From positions 185,067,806-185,131,805 of the forward strand of contig NC_135502.1 of NCBI RefSeq assembly GCF_052857255.1: a DNA stretch of 64,000 nt. The letters are read 5' to 3'. The position numbers and the translations under genes were made by a program. The notes under the pieces were generated by a model. That model ran no database searches. It was not told the origin of the DNA and saw only the letters and a program-made list of their open reading frames with translations. How positions within the stretch are numbered: position 1 is the stretch's first letter; every line of letters begins with the position of its first letter. Below, one piece after another: positions 46,308 through 59,637 of this stretch. Source of the DNA: Amblyomma americanum. Lineage: Eukaryota; Arthropoda; Arachnida; Ixodida; Ixodidae.

Positions 46308-47613
46308 TGAGCGAGATGACGTTGAGGAACTATTTCTTCTTTTTGGTTCAGATTGTTGGTTTAGTTCTACCTGGCTGCATTGCTCATGAGAACGCCTGGA
46401 TTACCGACAGCGACCTGAAAACGCTGCACAGATGTAACTCCGAGAGTTACGATGCTACAAGGAACATCGAGCAACACGGCATCATCCCCTGTGTGAACAG
46501 TCAACCGCTGTGCACGCCCATCGGAGTAACACGGGGGCAGCTGCGACATCCACGTCAAACTGCTTTAAACGGAGTCACGCTCCGTTCATCGGAACGCTGC
46601 ATGGTGGCAGCGTGACCGAGATGTCGTTGAGGAACTATTTCGTCCTTTTGGATAAGATTGTTGCTTTTGTTCTACCTGGCTGCATTGCTCATGAGAACTA
46701 CTGATGTAACTCCGAGAGTTACGATGCTACAAGGAACCTCGAGCAACACGGCATCAGCCCCGGCGGGAACAGTCCACCGCCCTCCACAGCCCTTGGAGTA
46801 ACATGGGAGCCGCTGAGACATCGACATCAAACTGCTTTAAAAAGAATCACGCTGCGTTCATCGAAGCGGGGAATATTGGCGCCGTGAGCGAGATGACTTT
46901 GAGGAACTGTTTCGTCTTTCTGGTTCAGATTGTTGGTTTTGCTCTACCTTGCTGCATTGCTCATGAGACCGCCTGGATTACCGACAGCTACCTGAAAACG
47001 CTGAACAGATGTAACTCCGAGAGTTACGATGCTACAAGGAACATCGAGCAACACGGCATCAGCCCCTGAGGGAACAGTCAACCGCTGTGCACGGCCCTAG
47101 GAGTAACACGGGAGCAGCTGCGACATCGACGTCAAACTGCTTTAAAAAGAATTACGCGGCGTTCATCGAAACGGGGAATATTGGCGCCGTGAGCGAGATG
47201 ACTTTGAGGAAATATTTCGTCTTTTTGGTTCAAACTGATGAATTTCTTCTACCTTGCTGCATTGCTCATGAGAACGCCTGGATTACCGACAGCGACCAGA
47301 AAACGCTGCACAGATGTAACTCCGAGAGTTACGATGCTACAAGGAACATCGAGCAACACGGCATCCGCCCCTGTGGGAAGTCCACCGCTCTGCACGGCCA
47401 TCGGAGTAACATGGGAGCCGCTGCGACATCGACGTCAAACTGCTTTAAAAAAAATCACGCTGCGTTCATCGAAACGGGGAATATTGGCGCCGTGAGCGAG
47501 ATGACTTTCAGGAACTATTTCGTCTTTTTGGTTCAAATTAATTGGTTTTGTTCTACCTTGCTGCATTGCTCTTGAGAACGCCTGGATTACCGACAGCGAC
47601 CTGAAAACGCTGC
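46308..47613. repeat. 1.3-kb block, copy 2 (partners 36655-37960 and about 51758-52760)
   Basis: Middle member of the three-copy family. The similarity to the 51.7-kb copy extends further left, to about 46230/51680. It contains the 33-bp deletion scar at 46703/46704, and is followed by one extra monomer (47614-47918) that is absent after copy 1. Confidence 0.87.
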
Positions 47614-49078
47614 ACAGATGTAACTCCGAGAGATACGATGCTACAAGGAACATCGAGCAACACGGCATCCGCCCCTGTGGGAACAGTCCACCGCTCTGCA
47701 CGGCCATCGGAGTAACATGGGAGCCGCTGTGACATCGACGTCAAACAGTTTTAAACAGAGTCACACTCCGTTCATCGGAACGGGGCATGGTGGCGCCTTT
47801 AGCGAGATGACGTTGAGGAACTATTTCGTCTTTTTGGTTCATATTGTTGGTTTTGTTCATCCTGGCTACATTTCTCATGAGAACGCCTGGATTACCGACA
47901 GCTACCTGAAAACGCTGAACAGATGTAACTCCAAGAGCTACGATGCTATAAGGAACATCGAGCAACACGGCATCAGCCCCTGTGAAAAGAGTCCACCGCA
48001 GTCCACGGCCATCAAAGTAACACGGGAGCCGCTCAGATATCGACGTCAAACAGCTTTAAATAGAGTCACACTCCCTTCATCGGAACGAGGCATGGTGGCA
48101 CCGTGAGCGAAATGACGTTTATCAACTATTTCGTCTTTTTGGTTCACATTGTTGGTTTTGTTCTACCTTGCTGCATTACTCACGAGAACGCCTGGACTAC
48201 CGACAGCGACCTGCAAACGCTTAACATATGTAATACCTAGAGTTACGATGCTACAAGGAACATCGAGCAACACGGCATCAGCCCCTGTGGGAACAGTGCA
48301 CCGCTGTTCCGGTCCTCGGAGTAACACGGGAGCCGCTGCGACATCGAGTCAAACTGCTTTAAACAGAGTCAAGCTCCGTTCATCGGAATGGGGCATGGTG
48401 GCGACTTGAGCGAGATGACGTTGAGGAACTATATCGTTTTTTGGTTCAGATTGTTGGTTTTGTTCTACCTGGCTGCATTGCTCATGAGAACGGCTGGATT
48501 ACCGACAGCGACCTGAAAACGCCGCACAGATGTAACTTCGAGAGTTACGATGCTACAAGGAACATCGAGCAACACAGCATCCGCCCCTGGGTGAACAGTC
48601 CACCGCTCTCACGGCCATCGGAGTAACATGGGAGCCGCTGCGACATCGACGTGAAACTGCTTTAAAAAGAATCACGGTGCGTGCATCGAAACGGGGAATA
48701 TTGACGCCGTGAGCGAGATGACTTTGAGGAACTATTTCGCTTTTTGGTTCTGATTGCTGGTTTTGATATACCTGGCTGCATTGCTCATGAGAACTCCTCG
48801 ATTATCGACCACGACCTGAAAACACTGAACCGACGTAACTCCGAGAGTTACGATGCTACAAGTAACATCGAGCAACACGTGATCAGCCCCGGTAGGAACA
48901 GTCTACCGCTGTCCACGGCCCTCAGAGTAACACGGGAGCCGCTGCGACATCGACGTCAAACAGCTTTAAACAGTGTCACACTCCGTTCATCGGAACGGCG
49001 AATGGTGGCACCGTGAGCGAGATGACGTTGAGGAACTATTTCGTATTTTTAGTTCCGATTGATGGTTTTGTTATACCT

Positions 49079-50739
49079 TGCTGCATTGCTCATGAGAACG
49101 CCTGGATACCCGACCCCGACCTGAAAACACTAAACAGACGTAACTCCGAGAATTACGATGCTACAAAGAACATCGAGCAACACGGCATCAGCCCCTGTGG
49201 GAACAGTCCACCGCTCTGCACGGCCATCGGAATAACATGGGAGCCGCTGCGACATCGACGTCAAACTGCTTTAAACGGAGTCACGCTCCGTTCATCGGAA
49301 CAGGGCATGGTTGCACCGTGAGCGAGATGACGTTGGGGAACTATATCATATTTTTAGTTGAGATTGTTGGTTTTGTTATACCAGGCTGCATTGCTCATGA
49401 GAACGCCTGGATTCCCGACCACGACCTGAAAACACTAAACAGACGTACCTCCGAGAGTTACGATGCTACAAGGAACATCGAGCAACACGGCATCAGCCCC
49501 TGTGGGAACAGTCCACCGCTCTGCACGGCTATCGGAGTAACATGGGAGCCGCTGCGACATCGACGTCAAACTGCTTTAAAAAGAATCACGCTGCGTTCAT
49601 CGAAACGGGGAATATTAGCGCCGTGAGCGAGATGACATTGAGGAACTATTTCGTCTTTTTGGTTCAGATTGTTGGTTTTGTTCTACCTTGCTGCATGGCT
49701 CATGAGACCGCCTGGATTAGCGACAGCTACCTGAAAACGCTGAACAGATGTAACTCCGAGAGTTACGATGCTACAAGGAACATCGAGCAACACGGCATCA
49801 GCTCCTTTTGGAACAGTCAACCGCTGTGCACGGCCCTCGGAGTAACACGGGAGCAGCTGCGACATCGACGTCAAACTGCACTAAACGGAGTCACGCTCCG
49901 TTCATCGTAACGGGGCATGGTGGCACCGTGAGCGAGATGACGTTGAGAAAATATTTCGTCTTTTTGGTTCAGATTGTTGGTTTAGTTCTACCTGGCTGCA
50001 TTGCTCATGAGAACGTCTGGATTACCGACAGCGACCTGAAAACGCTGCACAGATGTAACTCCGAGAGTTACGATGCTACAAGGAACATCGAGCAACACGG
50101 CATCAGCCCCTGGGTGAACAGTCCACCGCTCTCACGGCCATCAGAGTAACATGGGAGCCGCTGCGACATCGACGTCAAACTGCTTTAAAAAGAATCACGC
50201 TGCGTGCATCGAAACGGGGAATATTGGCGCCGTGAGCGAGATGGCTTTGAGGAGCTATTTCGTCTTTTTGGTTCAGATTGTTGGTTTTGTTCTACTTTGC
50301 TGCATTGCTCATGAGACCGCCAGGATTTCCGACAGCTACCTGAAAACGCTGCACAGATGTAACTCCGAGAGTTACGATGCTACAAGGAACATCGAGCAAC
50401 ACGGCATCAGCCCCTGTGGGAACAGTCCACCGCTCAGCACGGCCATCGGAGTAACATGGGAGCCGCTGCGACATCGACGTCAAACTGCCCTAAAAATAAT
50501 CACGCTGCGTTCATTGAAACGGGGAATATTGGCGCCGTGAGCGAGATGACTTTGAAGAACTATTTCGTCTTTTTGGTTCAGATTGTTGGTTTTGTTCTAC
50601 CTTGCTGCATTGCTCATGAGACCGCCTGAATTACCGACAGCTACCTGAAAACGCTGAAAAGTTGTAACTCCGAGAGTTACGATGCTACAAAGAACATCGA
50701 GCAACACGGCATCAGCCCCGGCGGGAACAGTCCACCGCT
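49079..50739. repeat. 1.66-kb nearly identical duplication, copy 2 (partner 42720-44380)
   Basis: Second copy at offset 6359 bp. The left neighbour differs (TTGTTATACCTT here, TTGATCTACCTG there). On the right, GGCCATCTGAGTAAC replaces GGCCATCGCAGTAAC. Confidence 0.9.
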
Positions 50740-51757
50740 CTGCACGGCCATCTGAGTAACATGCGAGCCGCTGCGACATCGACGTCAAACTGCCTTAAAA
50801 ATAATCACGCTGCGTTCATTGAAACGGGGAATATTGGCGCCGTGAGCGAGATGACTTTGAGGAACTATTTCGTCTTTTTGGTTCAGATTGTTGGTTTTGT
50901 TCTACCTTGCTGCATTGCTCATGAGACCGCCTGAATTACCGAAAGCTACCTGAAAACGCTGAACAGTTGTAACTCCGAGAGTTACGAAGCTACAAGGAAC
51001 ATCGAGCAACACGGCATCAGCCCCGGCGGGAACAGTCCACGGCCCTCCACAGCCCTCGGAGTAACAATGGAGCCGCTGAGACATCGACGTCAAACTGCTT
51101 TAAAAAGAATCACGCTGCGTTCATCGAAGCGGGGAATATTGGCGCCGTGAGCGAGATGACTTTGAGGAACTGTTTCGTCTTTTTGGTTCAGATTGTTGGT
51201 TTTGTTCTACCTTGCTGCATTGCTCATGAGACCGCCTGGATTACCGACAGCTACCTGAAAACGCTGAACAGATGTAACTCCGAGAGTTACGATGCTACAA
51301 GGAACATCGAGCAACACCTCATCAGCCCCTTTGCGAACAGCCAACCGCTTTCCCCGGCCCTCGGAGTAACACGGCAGCCGCTGCGACATGGACGTCAAAC
51401 AGCCTTAAACAGAGTCACGCTCCGTTCATCGGAACGGGATATGTTGGCGCCTTGAGCGAGATGACGTTGAGGAACTATTTCGTCTTTTAGGTTCAGATTG
51501 TTGGTTTTGTTCTAAATGGCTGCATTGCTCATGAGAACGCCTGGATTACCGACAGCGACCTGAAAACGCTCAACAGATGTAACTCCGAGAGTTACGATGC
51601 TACAAGGAACATCTAGCAACACGGCATCAGCCCCTGTGGGAACGGTAGACTGCTGTCCACGGCCCTCGGAGTAACATGGGAGCCGCTCCGACATCGACGT
51701 CAAACAGCTTTAAATAGAGTCACACTCCCTTCATTGGAACGAAGCATGGTGGCACCG

Positions 51758-52760
51758 TGAGCGAGATGACGTTGAGGAACTATTTCTTCTTTTTGGTTCA
51801 GATTGTTGGTTTAGTTCTACATGGCTGCATTGCTCATGAGAACGCCTGGATTACCGACAGCGACCTGAAAACGCTGCACAGATGTAACTCCGAGAGTTAC
51901 GATGCTACAAGGAACATCGAGCAACACGGCATCAGCCCCTGTGCGAACAGTCAACCGCTGTGCACGCCCATCGGAGTAACACGGGAGCAGCTGCGACTTC
52001 CACGTCAAACTGCTTTAAACGGAGTCACGCTCCGTTCATCGGAACGCTGCATGGTGGCAGCGTGACCGAGATGTCGTTGAGGAACTATTTCGTCCTTTTG
52101 GATAAGATTGTTGCTTTTGTTCTACCTGGCTGTATTGCTCATGAGAACTACTGATGTAACTCCGAGAGTTACGATGCTACAAGGAACATCGAGCAACACT
52201 GCATCAGCCCCGGCGGGAACAGTCCACCGCCCTCCACAGCCCTCGGAGTAACATGGGAGCCGCTGAGACATCGACATCAAACTGCTTTAAAAAGAATCAC
52301 GCTGCGTTCATCGAAGCGGGGAATATTGGCGCCGTGAGCGAGATGACTTTGAGGAACTGTTTCGTCTTTCTGGTTCAGGTTGTTTTTTTGCTCTACCTTG
52401 CTGCATTGCTCATGAGACCGCCTGGATTACCGACAGCTACCTGAAAACGCTGAACAGATGTAACTCCGAGAGTTACGATGCTACAAGGAACATCGAGCAA
52501 CACGGCATCAGCCCCTGAGGGAACAGTCAACCGCTGTGCACGGCCCTAGGAGTAACACGGGAGCAGCTGCGACATCGACGTCAAACTGCTTTAAAAAGAA
52601 TTACGCGGCGTTCATCGAAACGGGGAATATTGGCGCCGTGAGCGAGATGACTTTGAGGAAATATTTCGTCTTTTTGGTTCAAACTGTCGAATTTCTTCTA
52701 CCTTGCTGCATTGCTCATGAGAACGCCTGGATTACCGACAGCGACCAGAAAACGCTGCAC
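51758..52760. repeat. Block copy 3 of the 36.7-kb family, with the 33-bp deletion scar
   Basis: Offset 5450 bp from copy 2; scar at 52153/52154. Private changes include GTTCAGGTTGTTTTTTTGC near 52375. Beyond about 52770 it switches to sequence resembling 47630-47740 (GAGAGATACGATGC). Confidence 0.85.
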
Positions 52761-53759
52761 AGATGTAACACCGAGAGATACGATGCTACAAGGAACATCG
52801 AGCAACACGGCATCCGCCCCTGTGGGAACAGTCCACCGCTCTGCACGGCCATCGGAGTAACATGGGAGCCGCTGCAACATCGACGTCAAACAGTTTTAAA
52901 CAGAGTCACACTCCGTTCATCGGAACGGGGCATGGTGGCGCCTTGAGCGATATGACGTTGAGGAACTATTTCGTCTTTTTGGTTCATATTGTTGGTTTTG
53001 TTCATCCTAGCTACATTTCTCATGAGAACGCCTGGATTACCGACAGCGACCTGAAAACGCTGAACAGATGTAACTCCAAGAGTTACGAAGCTACAAGGAA
53101 CATCGAGCAACACGGCATCAGCCCCGGCGGGAACAGTCCACCGCCCTCCACAGCCCTCGGAGTAACAATGGAGCCGCTGAGACATCGACGTCAAACTGCT
53201 TTAAAAAGAATCACGCTGCGTTCATCGAAGCGGGGAATATTGGCGCCTTGAGCGAGATGACTTTGAGGATCTGTTTCGTCTTTTTGGTTCAGATTGTTGG
53301 TTTTGTTCTACCTTGCTGCATTGCTCATGAGACCGCCTGGATTACCGACAGCTACCTGAAAACGCTGAACAGATGTAACTTCGAGAGTTACGATGCTACA
53401 AGGAACATCGAGCAACACCTCATCAGCCCCTTTGCGAACAGTCAACCGCTGTGCACGGCCCTCGGCGTAACACGGGAGCCGCTGCGACATCGACGTCAAA
53501 CTGCTTTAAACGGAGTCACGCTCCGTTCATCGGAACGGGGCATGGTTGCACCGTGAGCGAGATGACGTTGAGGAACTATATCATATTTTTAGTTGAGATT
53601 CTTGGTTTAGTTATACCAGGCTGCATTGCTCATGAGAACGCCTAGATTCCCGACCACGACCTGAAAACACTAAACAGACGTAACTCCGAGAGTTACGATG
53701 CTACAAGGAACATCGAGCAACACGGCATCAGCCCCTTTGGGAACAGTCCACCGCTCTGC

Positions 53760-54395
53760 ACGGCCATCGCAGTAACATGGGAGCCGCTGCGACATCGACG
53801 TCAAACTGCTTTAAACGGAGTCACGCTCCATTCATCGGAACGGGGCATGGTGGCAGCGTGAACGAGATGACGTTGAGGAACTATTTCGTCTTTTTGGTTA
53901 AGATTGTTGGTTTTGTTCTACCTGGCTGCATTGCTCATGAGAACTACTGGATTACCGATAGCGACCTGAAAACGCTGAACGGATGTAACTCCGAGAGTTA
54001 CAATGCTACAAGGAACATCGAGCAACACGGCATCAGCCCCTTTGGGAAAAGTCAACCGCTGTGCACGGCCCTCGGAGTAACATGGGAGCAGCTGCGACAT
54101 CGACGTCAAACTGCATTAAACGGAGTCACGCTCCGTTCATCGGAACGGGGCATGGTGGCACCGTGAGCGAGGTGACGTTGAGGAAATATTTTGTATTTTT
54201 AGTTCAGATTGTTGGTTTTGCTGTACCTGGCTGCATTGCTCATGAGAACGCCTGGATTCCCGACCAGGACCTGAAAACTCTAAATAGACGTAACTCCGAG
54301 AGTTACGATGCTACAAGGAACATCGAACAACACGGCATCAGCATCTGTGGGAACAGTCCACCGCTGTCCCCGGCCCTCGGAGTAACACGGGAGCA
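53760..54395. repeat. Block copy 2 of the 44.4-kb family
   Basis: Matches 44385-45020 at 9375 bp, and the larger interval 53470-54320 matches 59258-60107 at about 5787 bp. After 54395 it becomes GAGCAGCTGCGACATCC, whereas the 45.0-kb copy has GAGCCGCTGCGACATGG. Confidence 0.83.
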
Positions 54396-55839
54396 GCTGC
54401 GACATCCACGTCAAACTGCTTTAAACGGAGTCACGCTCCGTTCATCGGAACGCGGCATGGATGCACCGTGAGCGAGATGACGTTGAGGAACTATATCATA
54501 TTTTTAGTTGAGATTCTTGGTTTAGTTATACCAGGCTGCATTGCTCATGAGAACACCTAGATTCCCGACCACGACCTGAAAACACTAAACAGATGTAACT
54601 CCAAGAGTTACGATGCTATAAGGAACATCGAGCAACATGGCATCAGCCCCTGTGAAAAGAGTCCACCGCAGTCCACGGCCATCGAAGTAACACGGGAGCC
54701 GCTCAGATATCGACGTCAAACAGCTTTAAATAGAGTCACACTCCCTTCATCGGAACGAGGCATGGTGGCACTGTGAGCGAAATGACGTTTTTCAACTATT
54801 TCGTCTTTTTGGTTCACATTGTTGGTTTTGTTCTACCTTGCTGCATTACTCACGAGAACGCCTGGACTACCGACAGCGACCTGAAAACGCTTAACATATG
54901 TAATACCGAGAGTTACGATGCTACAAGGAACATCGAGCAACACAACATCAGCCCCTGTGGGAACAGTGCACCGCTGTTCCGGTCCTCGGAGTAACATGGG
55001 AGCCGCTGCGACGTCGAGTCAAACTGCTTTAAACAGAGTCAAGCTCCGTTCATCGGAATGGGGCATGGTGGCGACTTGAGCGAGATGACGTTGAGGAACT
55101 ATTTCGTTTTTTGGTTCAGATTGTTGGTTTTGTTCTACCTGGCTGCATTGCTCATGAGAACGGCTGGATTACCGACAGCGACCTGAAAACGCCGCACAAA
55201 TGTAACTCCGAGAGTTACGATGCTACAAGGAACATCGAGCAACACGGCATCAGCCCCAGTGGGAACAGTCCACCGCTGTCCCCGGCCCTCGGAGTAACAT
55301 GGGAGCCGCTGCGACATCGAAGTCAAACTGCTTTAAACAGAGTTAAGCTCCGTTCTTCGGAACGGGGCATGGTGGCGACTTGAGCGAGATGCAGTTGAGG
55401 AACTATTTCGTCTTTTTGGTTCAGATTGTTGGTTTCGTTCTACCTGGCTGCATTGCTCATGAGAACGCCTGGATTACCGACAGCGACCTGGAAACGCTGC
55501 ACAGATGTAACTCCGAGAGTTAAGATGCTACAAGGAACATCGAGCAACACGGCATCAGCCCCTGTTGGAACAGTCAACCGCTGTGCACGGCCCTCGAAGT
55601 AACACAGGAGCAGCTGCGACATCGACGTCAAACTGCTTTAAACGTAGTCACGCTCCGTTCATCGGAACGGGGCATGGTGGCACCGTGAGCGAGATGACGT
55701 TGAGGAAATATTTCGTCCTTTTGGATAAGATTGTTGCCTTTGTTCTACCTGGCTGCATTGCTCATGAGAACTACTGGATTACCGATAGCGACTTAAAAAC
55801 GCTGAACAGATGTAACTCCGAGAGTTACGATGCTACAAG

Positions 55840-58535
55840 GAACATCGAGCAACACGGCATCAGCCCCTGTGGGAACAGTCCACCGCTGTCCTCGGCCCTC
55901 GGAGTAACATGGGAGGCGCTTCGACATCGACGTCAAACTGCTTTAAACAGAGTTGCGCTCCGTTCATCGGAACGGGATATGTTGGCTCCTTGAGCGAGAT
56001 GACGTTGAAGAACTATTTCGTCTTTTTGGATCAGATTGTTGGTTTTGTTCATCCTAGCTGCATTGCTCATGAGAACGCCTGGATTACCGACAGCGACCTT
56101 AAAACGCTGAACAGATGTAACTCCGAGAGTTACGATGCTACAAGGAACATCGAGCAACACAGCATCCGCCCCTGAGTGAAAAGTCCACCGCTTTCACGGC
56201 CATCGGAGTAACATGGGAGCCGCTGCGACATCGACGTCAAACTACTTTAAAAAGAATCACGCTGCGTGCATCGAAACGGGGAATATTGACGCCGTGAGCG
56301 AGATGACTTTGAGGAACTATTTCGCTTTTTGGTTCTGATTGCTGGTTTTGATATACCTGGCTGCATTGCTCATGAGAACTCCTGGATTATCGACCACGAC
56401 CTGAAAACACTGAACCGACGTAACTCCGAGAGTTACGATGCTACAAGTAACATCGAGCAACACGGGATCAGCCCCGGTAGGAACAGTCTACCGCTGTCCA
56501 CGGCCCTCAGAGTAACACGGGAGCCGCTGCGACATCGACGTCAAACAGCTTTAAACAGTGTCACACTCCGTTCATCGGAACGGCGAATGGTGGCACCGTG
56601 AATGAGATGACGTTGAGGAACTATTTCGTATTTTTAGTTCCGATTGATGGTTTTGTTATACCTTGCTGCATTGCTCATGAGAACGCCTGGATTCCCGACC
56701 CCGACCTGAAAACACTAAACAGACGTAACTCCGAGAGTTACGATGCTACAAGGAACATCGAGCAACACGGCATCAACCCCTGTGGGAACAGTCCACCGCT
56801 CTGCACGGCCATCGGAATAACATGGGAGCCGCTGCGACATCGACGTCAAACTGCTTTAAACGGAGTCACGCTCCGTTCGTCGGAACATGGCATGGTTGCA
56901 CCGTGAGCGAGATGACGTTGGGGAACTATATCATATTTTTAGTTTAGATTGTTGGTTTTGTTATACCAGGCTGCATTGCTCATGAGAACGCCTGGATTCC
57001 CGACCATGACCTGAAAACACTAAACAGACGTACCTCCGAGAGTTACGATGCTACAAGGAATATCGAGCAACACGGCATCAGCCCCTGTGGGAACAGTCCA
57101 CCGCTCTGCACGGCTATCGGAGTAACATGGGAGCCGCTGCGACATCGACGTCAAACTGCTTTAAAAAGAATCACGCTGCGTTCATCGAAACGGGGAATAT
57201 TAGCGCCGTGAGCGAGATGACATTGAGGAACTATTTCGTCTTTTTGGTTCAGATTGTTGGTTTTGTTCTACCTTGCTGCATTGCTCATGAGACCGCCTAG
57301 ATTAGCGACAGCTACCTGAAAACGCTGAACAGATGTAACTCCGAGAGTTACGATGCTACAAGGAACATCGAGCAACACGGCATCAGCCCCTTTGGGAACA
57401 GTCAACCGCTGTGCACGGCCCTCGGAGTAACACGGGAGCAGCTGCGACATCGACGTCAAACTGCATTAAACGGAGTCACGCTCCGTTCATCGTAACGGGG
57501 CATGGTGGCACCGTGAGCGAGATGACGTTGAGGAAATATTTCGTCTTTTTGGTTCAGATTGTTGGTTTAGTTCTACCTGGCTGCATTGCTCATGAGATCG
57601 TCTGGATTACCGACAGCGACCTGAAAACGCAGCACAGATGTAACTCCGAGAGTTACGATGCTACAAGGAACATCGAGCAACACGGCATCAGCCCCTGGGT
57701 GAACAGTCCACCGCTCTCACGGCCATCAGAGTAACATGGGAGCCGCTGTGACATCGACGTCAAACTGCTTTAAAAAGAATCACGCTGCGTGCATCGAAAC
57801 GGGGAATATTGGCGCCGTGAGCGAGATGACTTTGAAGAACTATTTCGACTTTTTGGTTCAGATTGTTGGTTTTGTTCTACCTTGCTGCATTGCTCATGAG
57901 ACCGCCCGAATTACCGACAGCTACCTGAAAACGCCGAACAGTTGTAACTCCGAGAGTTGCGATGCTACAAAGAACATCGAGCAACACGGCATCAGCCCCG
58001 GCGGGAACAGTCCACCGCTCTGCACGGCCATCTGAGTAACATGGGAGCCGCTGCGACATCGACGTCAAACTGCCTTAAAAATAATCACACTGCGTTCATT
58101 GAAACGGGGAATATTGGCGCCGTGAGCGAGATGACTTTGAGGAACTATTTCGTCTTTTTGGTTCAGATTGTTGGTTTTGTTCTACCTTGCTGCATTGCTC
58201 ATGAGACCGCCTGAATTACCGACAGCTACCTGAAAACGCTGAACAGTTGTAACTCCGAGAGTTAAGAAGCTACAAGGAACATCGAGCAACACGGCATCAG
58301 CCCCGGCGGGAACAGTCCACCGCTCTGCACGGCCATCTGAGTAACATGGGAGCCGCTGCGACATCGACGTCAAACTGATTAAAACAGAGTAACGCTGCGT
58401 TCATCGAAGCGGGGAATATTGGCGCCGTGAGCGAGATGACTTTGAGGAACTGTTTCGTCTTTTTGGTTCAGATTGTTGGTTTTGTTCTACCTTGCTGCAT
58501 TGCTCATGAGACCGCCTGGATTACCGACAGCTACC
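55840..58535. repeat. 2.7-kb duplication, copy 1 (partner 60410-63104), 15-monomer offset
   Basis: Offset 4570 bp, dropping to 4569 after a one-base deletion in the partner near 60985. 4570 bp is almost exactly 15 monomers. Shared markers: GGATATGTTGGC, TTTTTGGATCAG, CAGCATCCGCCCCTG, AACTACTTTAAAAAG, GCTTTTTGGTTCTGATTGC, GATATACCTGG, GAGATCGTCTGG, ACGCAGCACAG and GAGAGTTGCGATGC. It is the largest block pair recognised. Confidence 0.9.
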
Positions 58536-58732
58536 TGAAAACGCTGAACAGATGTAACTCCGAGAGTTACGATGCTACAAGGAACATCGACCAACACCTC
58601 ATCAGCCCCTTTACGAACAGTCAACCGCTGTGCACGGCCCTCGGAGTAACACGGGAGCAGTTGCGACATCGACGTAAACTGCTTTAAACAGAGTCACGCT
58701 CCGTTCATCGGAACGGGATATGTTGGCGCCTT

Positions 58733-59637
58733 GAGCGAGATGACGTTGAGGAACTATTTCGTCTTTTTGGTTCAGATTGTTGGTTTTGTTCATTATAGCT
58801 ACATTGCTCATGAGAACGCCTGGATTACCGACAGCGACCTGAAAACGCTCAACAGATGTAACTCCGAGAGTTACGATGCTACAAGGAACATCGAGCAACA
58901 CAGCATCAGCCCCTGTGGGAACAGTCCACCGCTCTGCACGGCCATCGGCGTAACATGAGAGCCGCTGCGACATCGACGTCAAACTGCTTTAAATGGAGCA
59001 ACGCTCCGTTCATCGGAACGGGGCATGGTTGCACCGTGAGCGAGATGACGTTGAGGAACTATATCATATTTATAGTTGAGATTCTTGGTTTAGTTATACC
59101 AGGTTGCATTGCTCATGAGAACGCCTAGATTCCCGACCATGACCTGACAACACTAAACAGACGTAACTCCGAGAGTTACGATGCTACAAGGAACATCGAG
59201 CAACACGGCATCAGCCCCTGTGCGAACAGTCAACCGCTGTGCACGGCCATCGGAGTAACACGGGAGCAGCTGCGACATCCACGTCAAACTGCTTTAAACG
59301 GAGTCACGCTCCGTTCATCGGAACGCGGCATGGTTGCAGCGTGAGCGAGATGACGTTGAGGAACTATATCATATTTTTAGTTGAGATTCTTGGTTTAGTT
59401 ATACCAGGCTGCATTGCTCATGAGAACGCCTAGATTCCCGACCACGACCTGAAAACACTAAACAGACGTAACTCCGAGAGTTACGATGCTACAAGGAACA
59501 TCGAGCAACACGGCATCAGCCCTTTGGGAACAGTCCACCGCTCTGCACGGCCATCGCAGTAACATGGGAGCCGCTGCGACATCGACGTCAAACTGCTTTA
59601 AACGGAGTCACGCTCCATTCATCGGAACGGGGCATGG
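58733..59637. repeat. Distant copy of 35436-36340
   Basis: Carries TTCATTATAGCTACATTGC, CAGGTTGCATTGC and CCTGACAACAC as at 35.5 kb. A further copy of the preceding part begins at about 63790 (offset 5176-5178 bp, including the one-base deletion GACGTAAACTGC) and runs off the window end. Confidence 0.83.

Noticed and set aside
50292..50483. Recurrent 63-codon minus-strand frames ending at TTCTACCT
   Set aside because: They exist in the same position of nearly every monomer simply because that strand lacks stops there; there is no domain and no start context.
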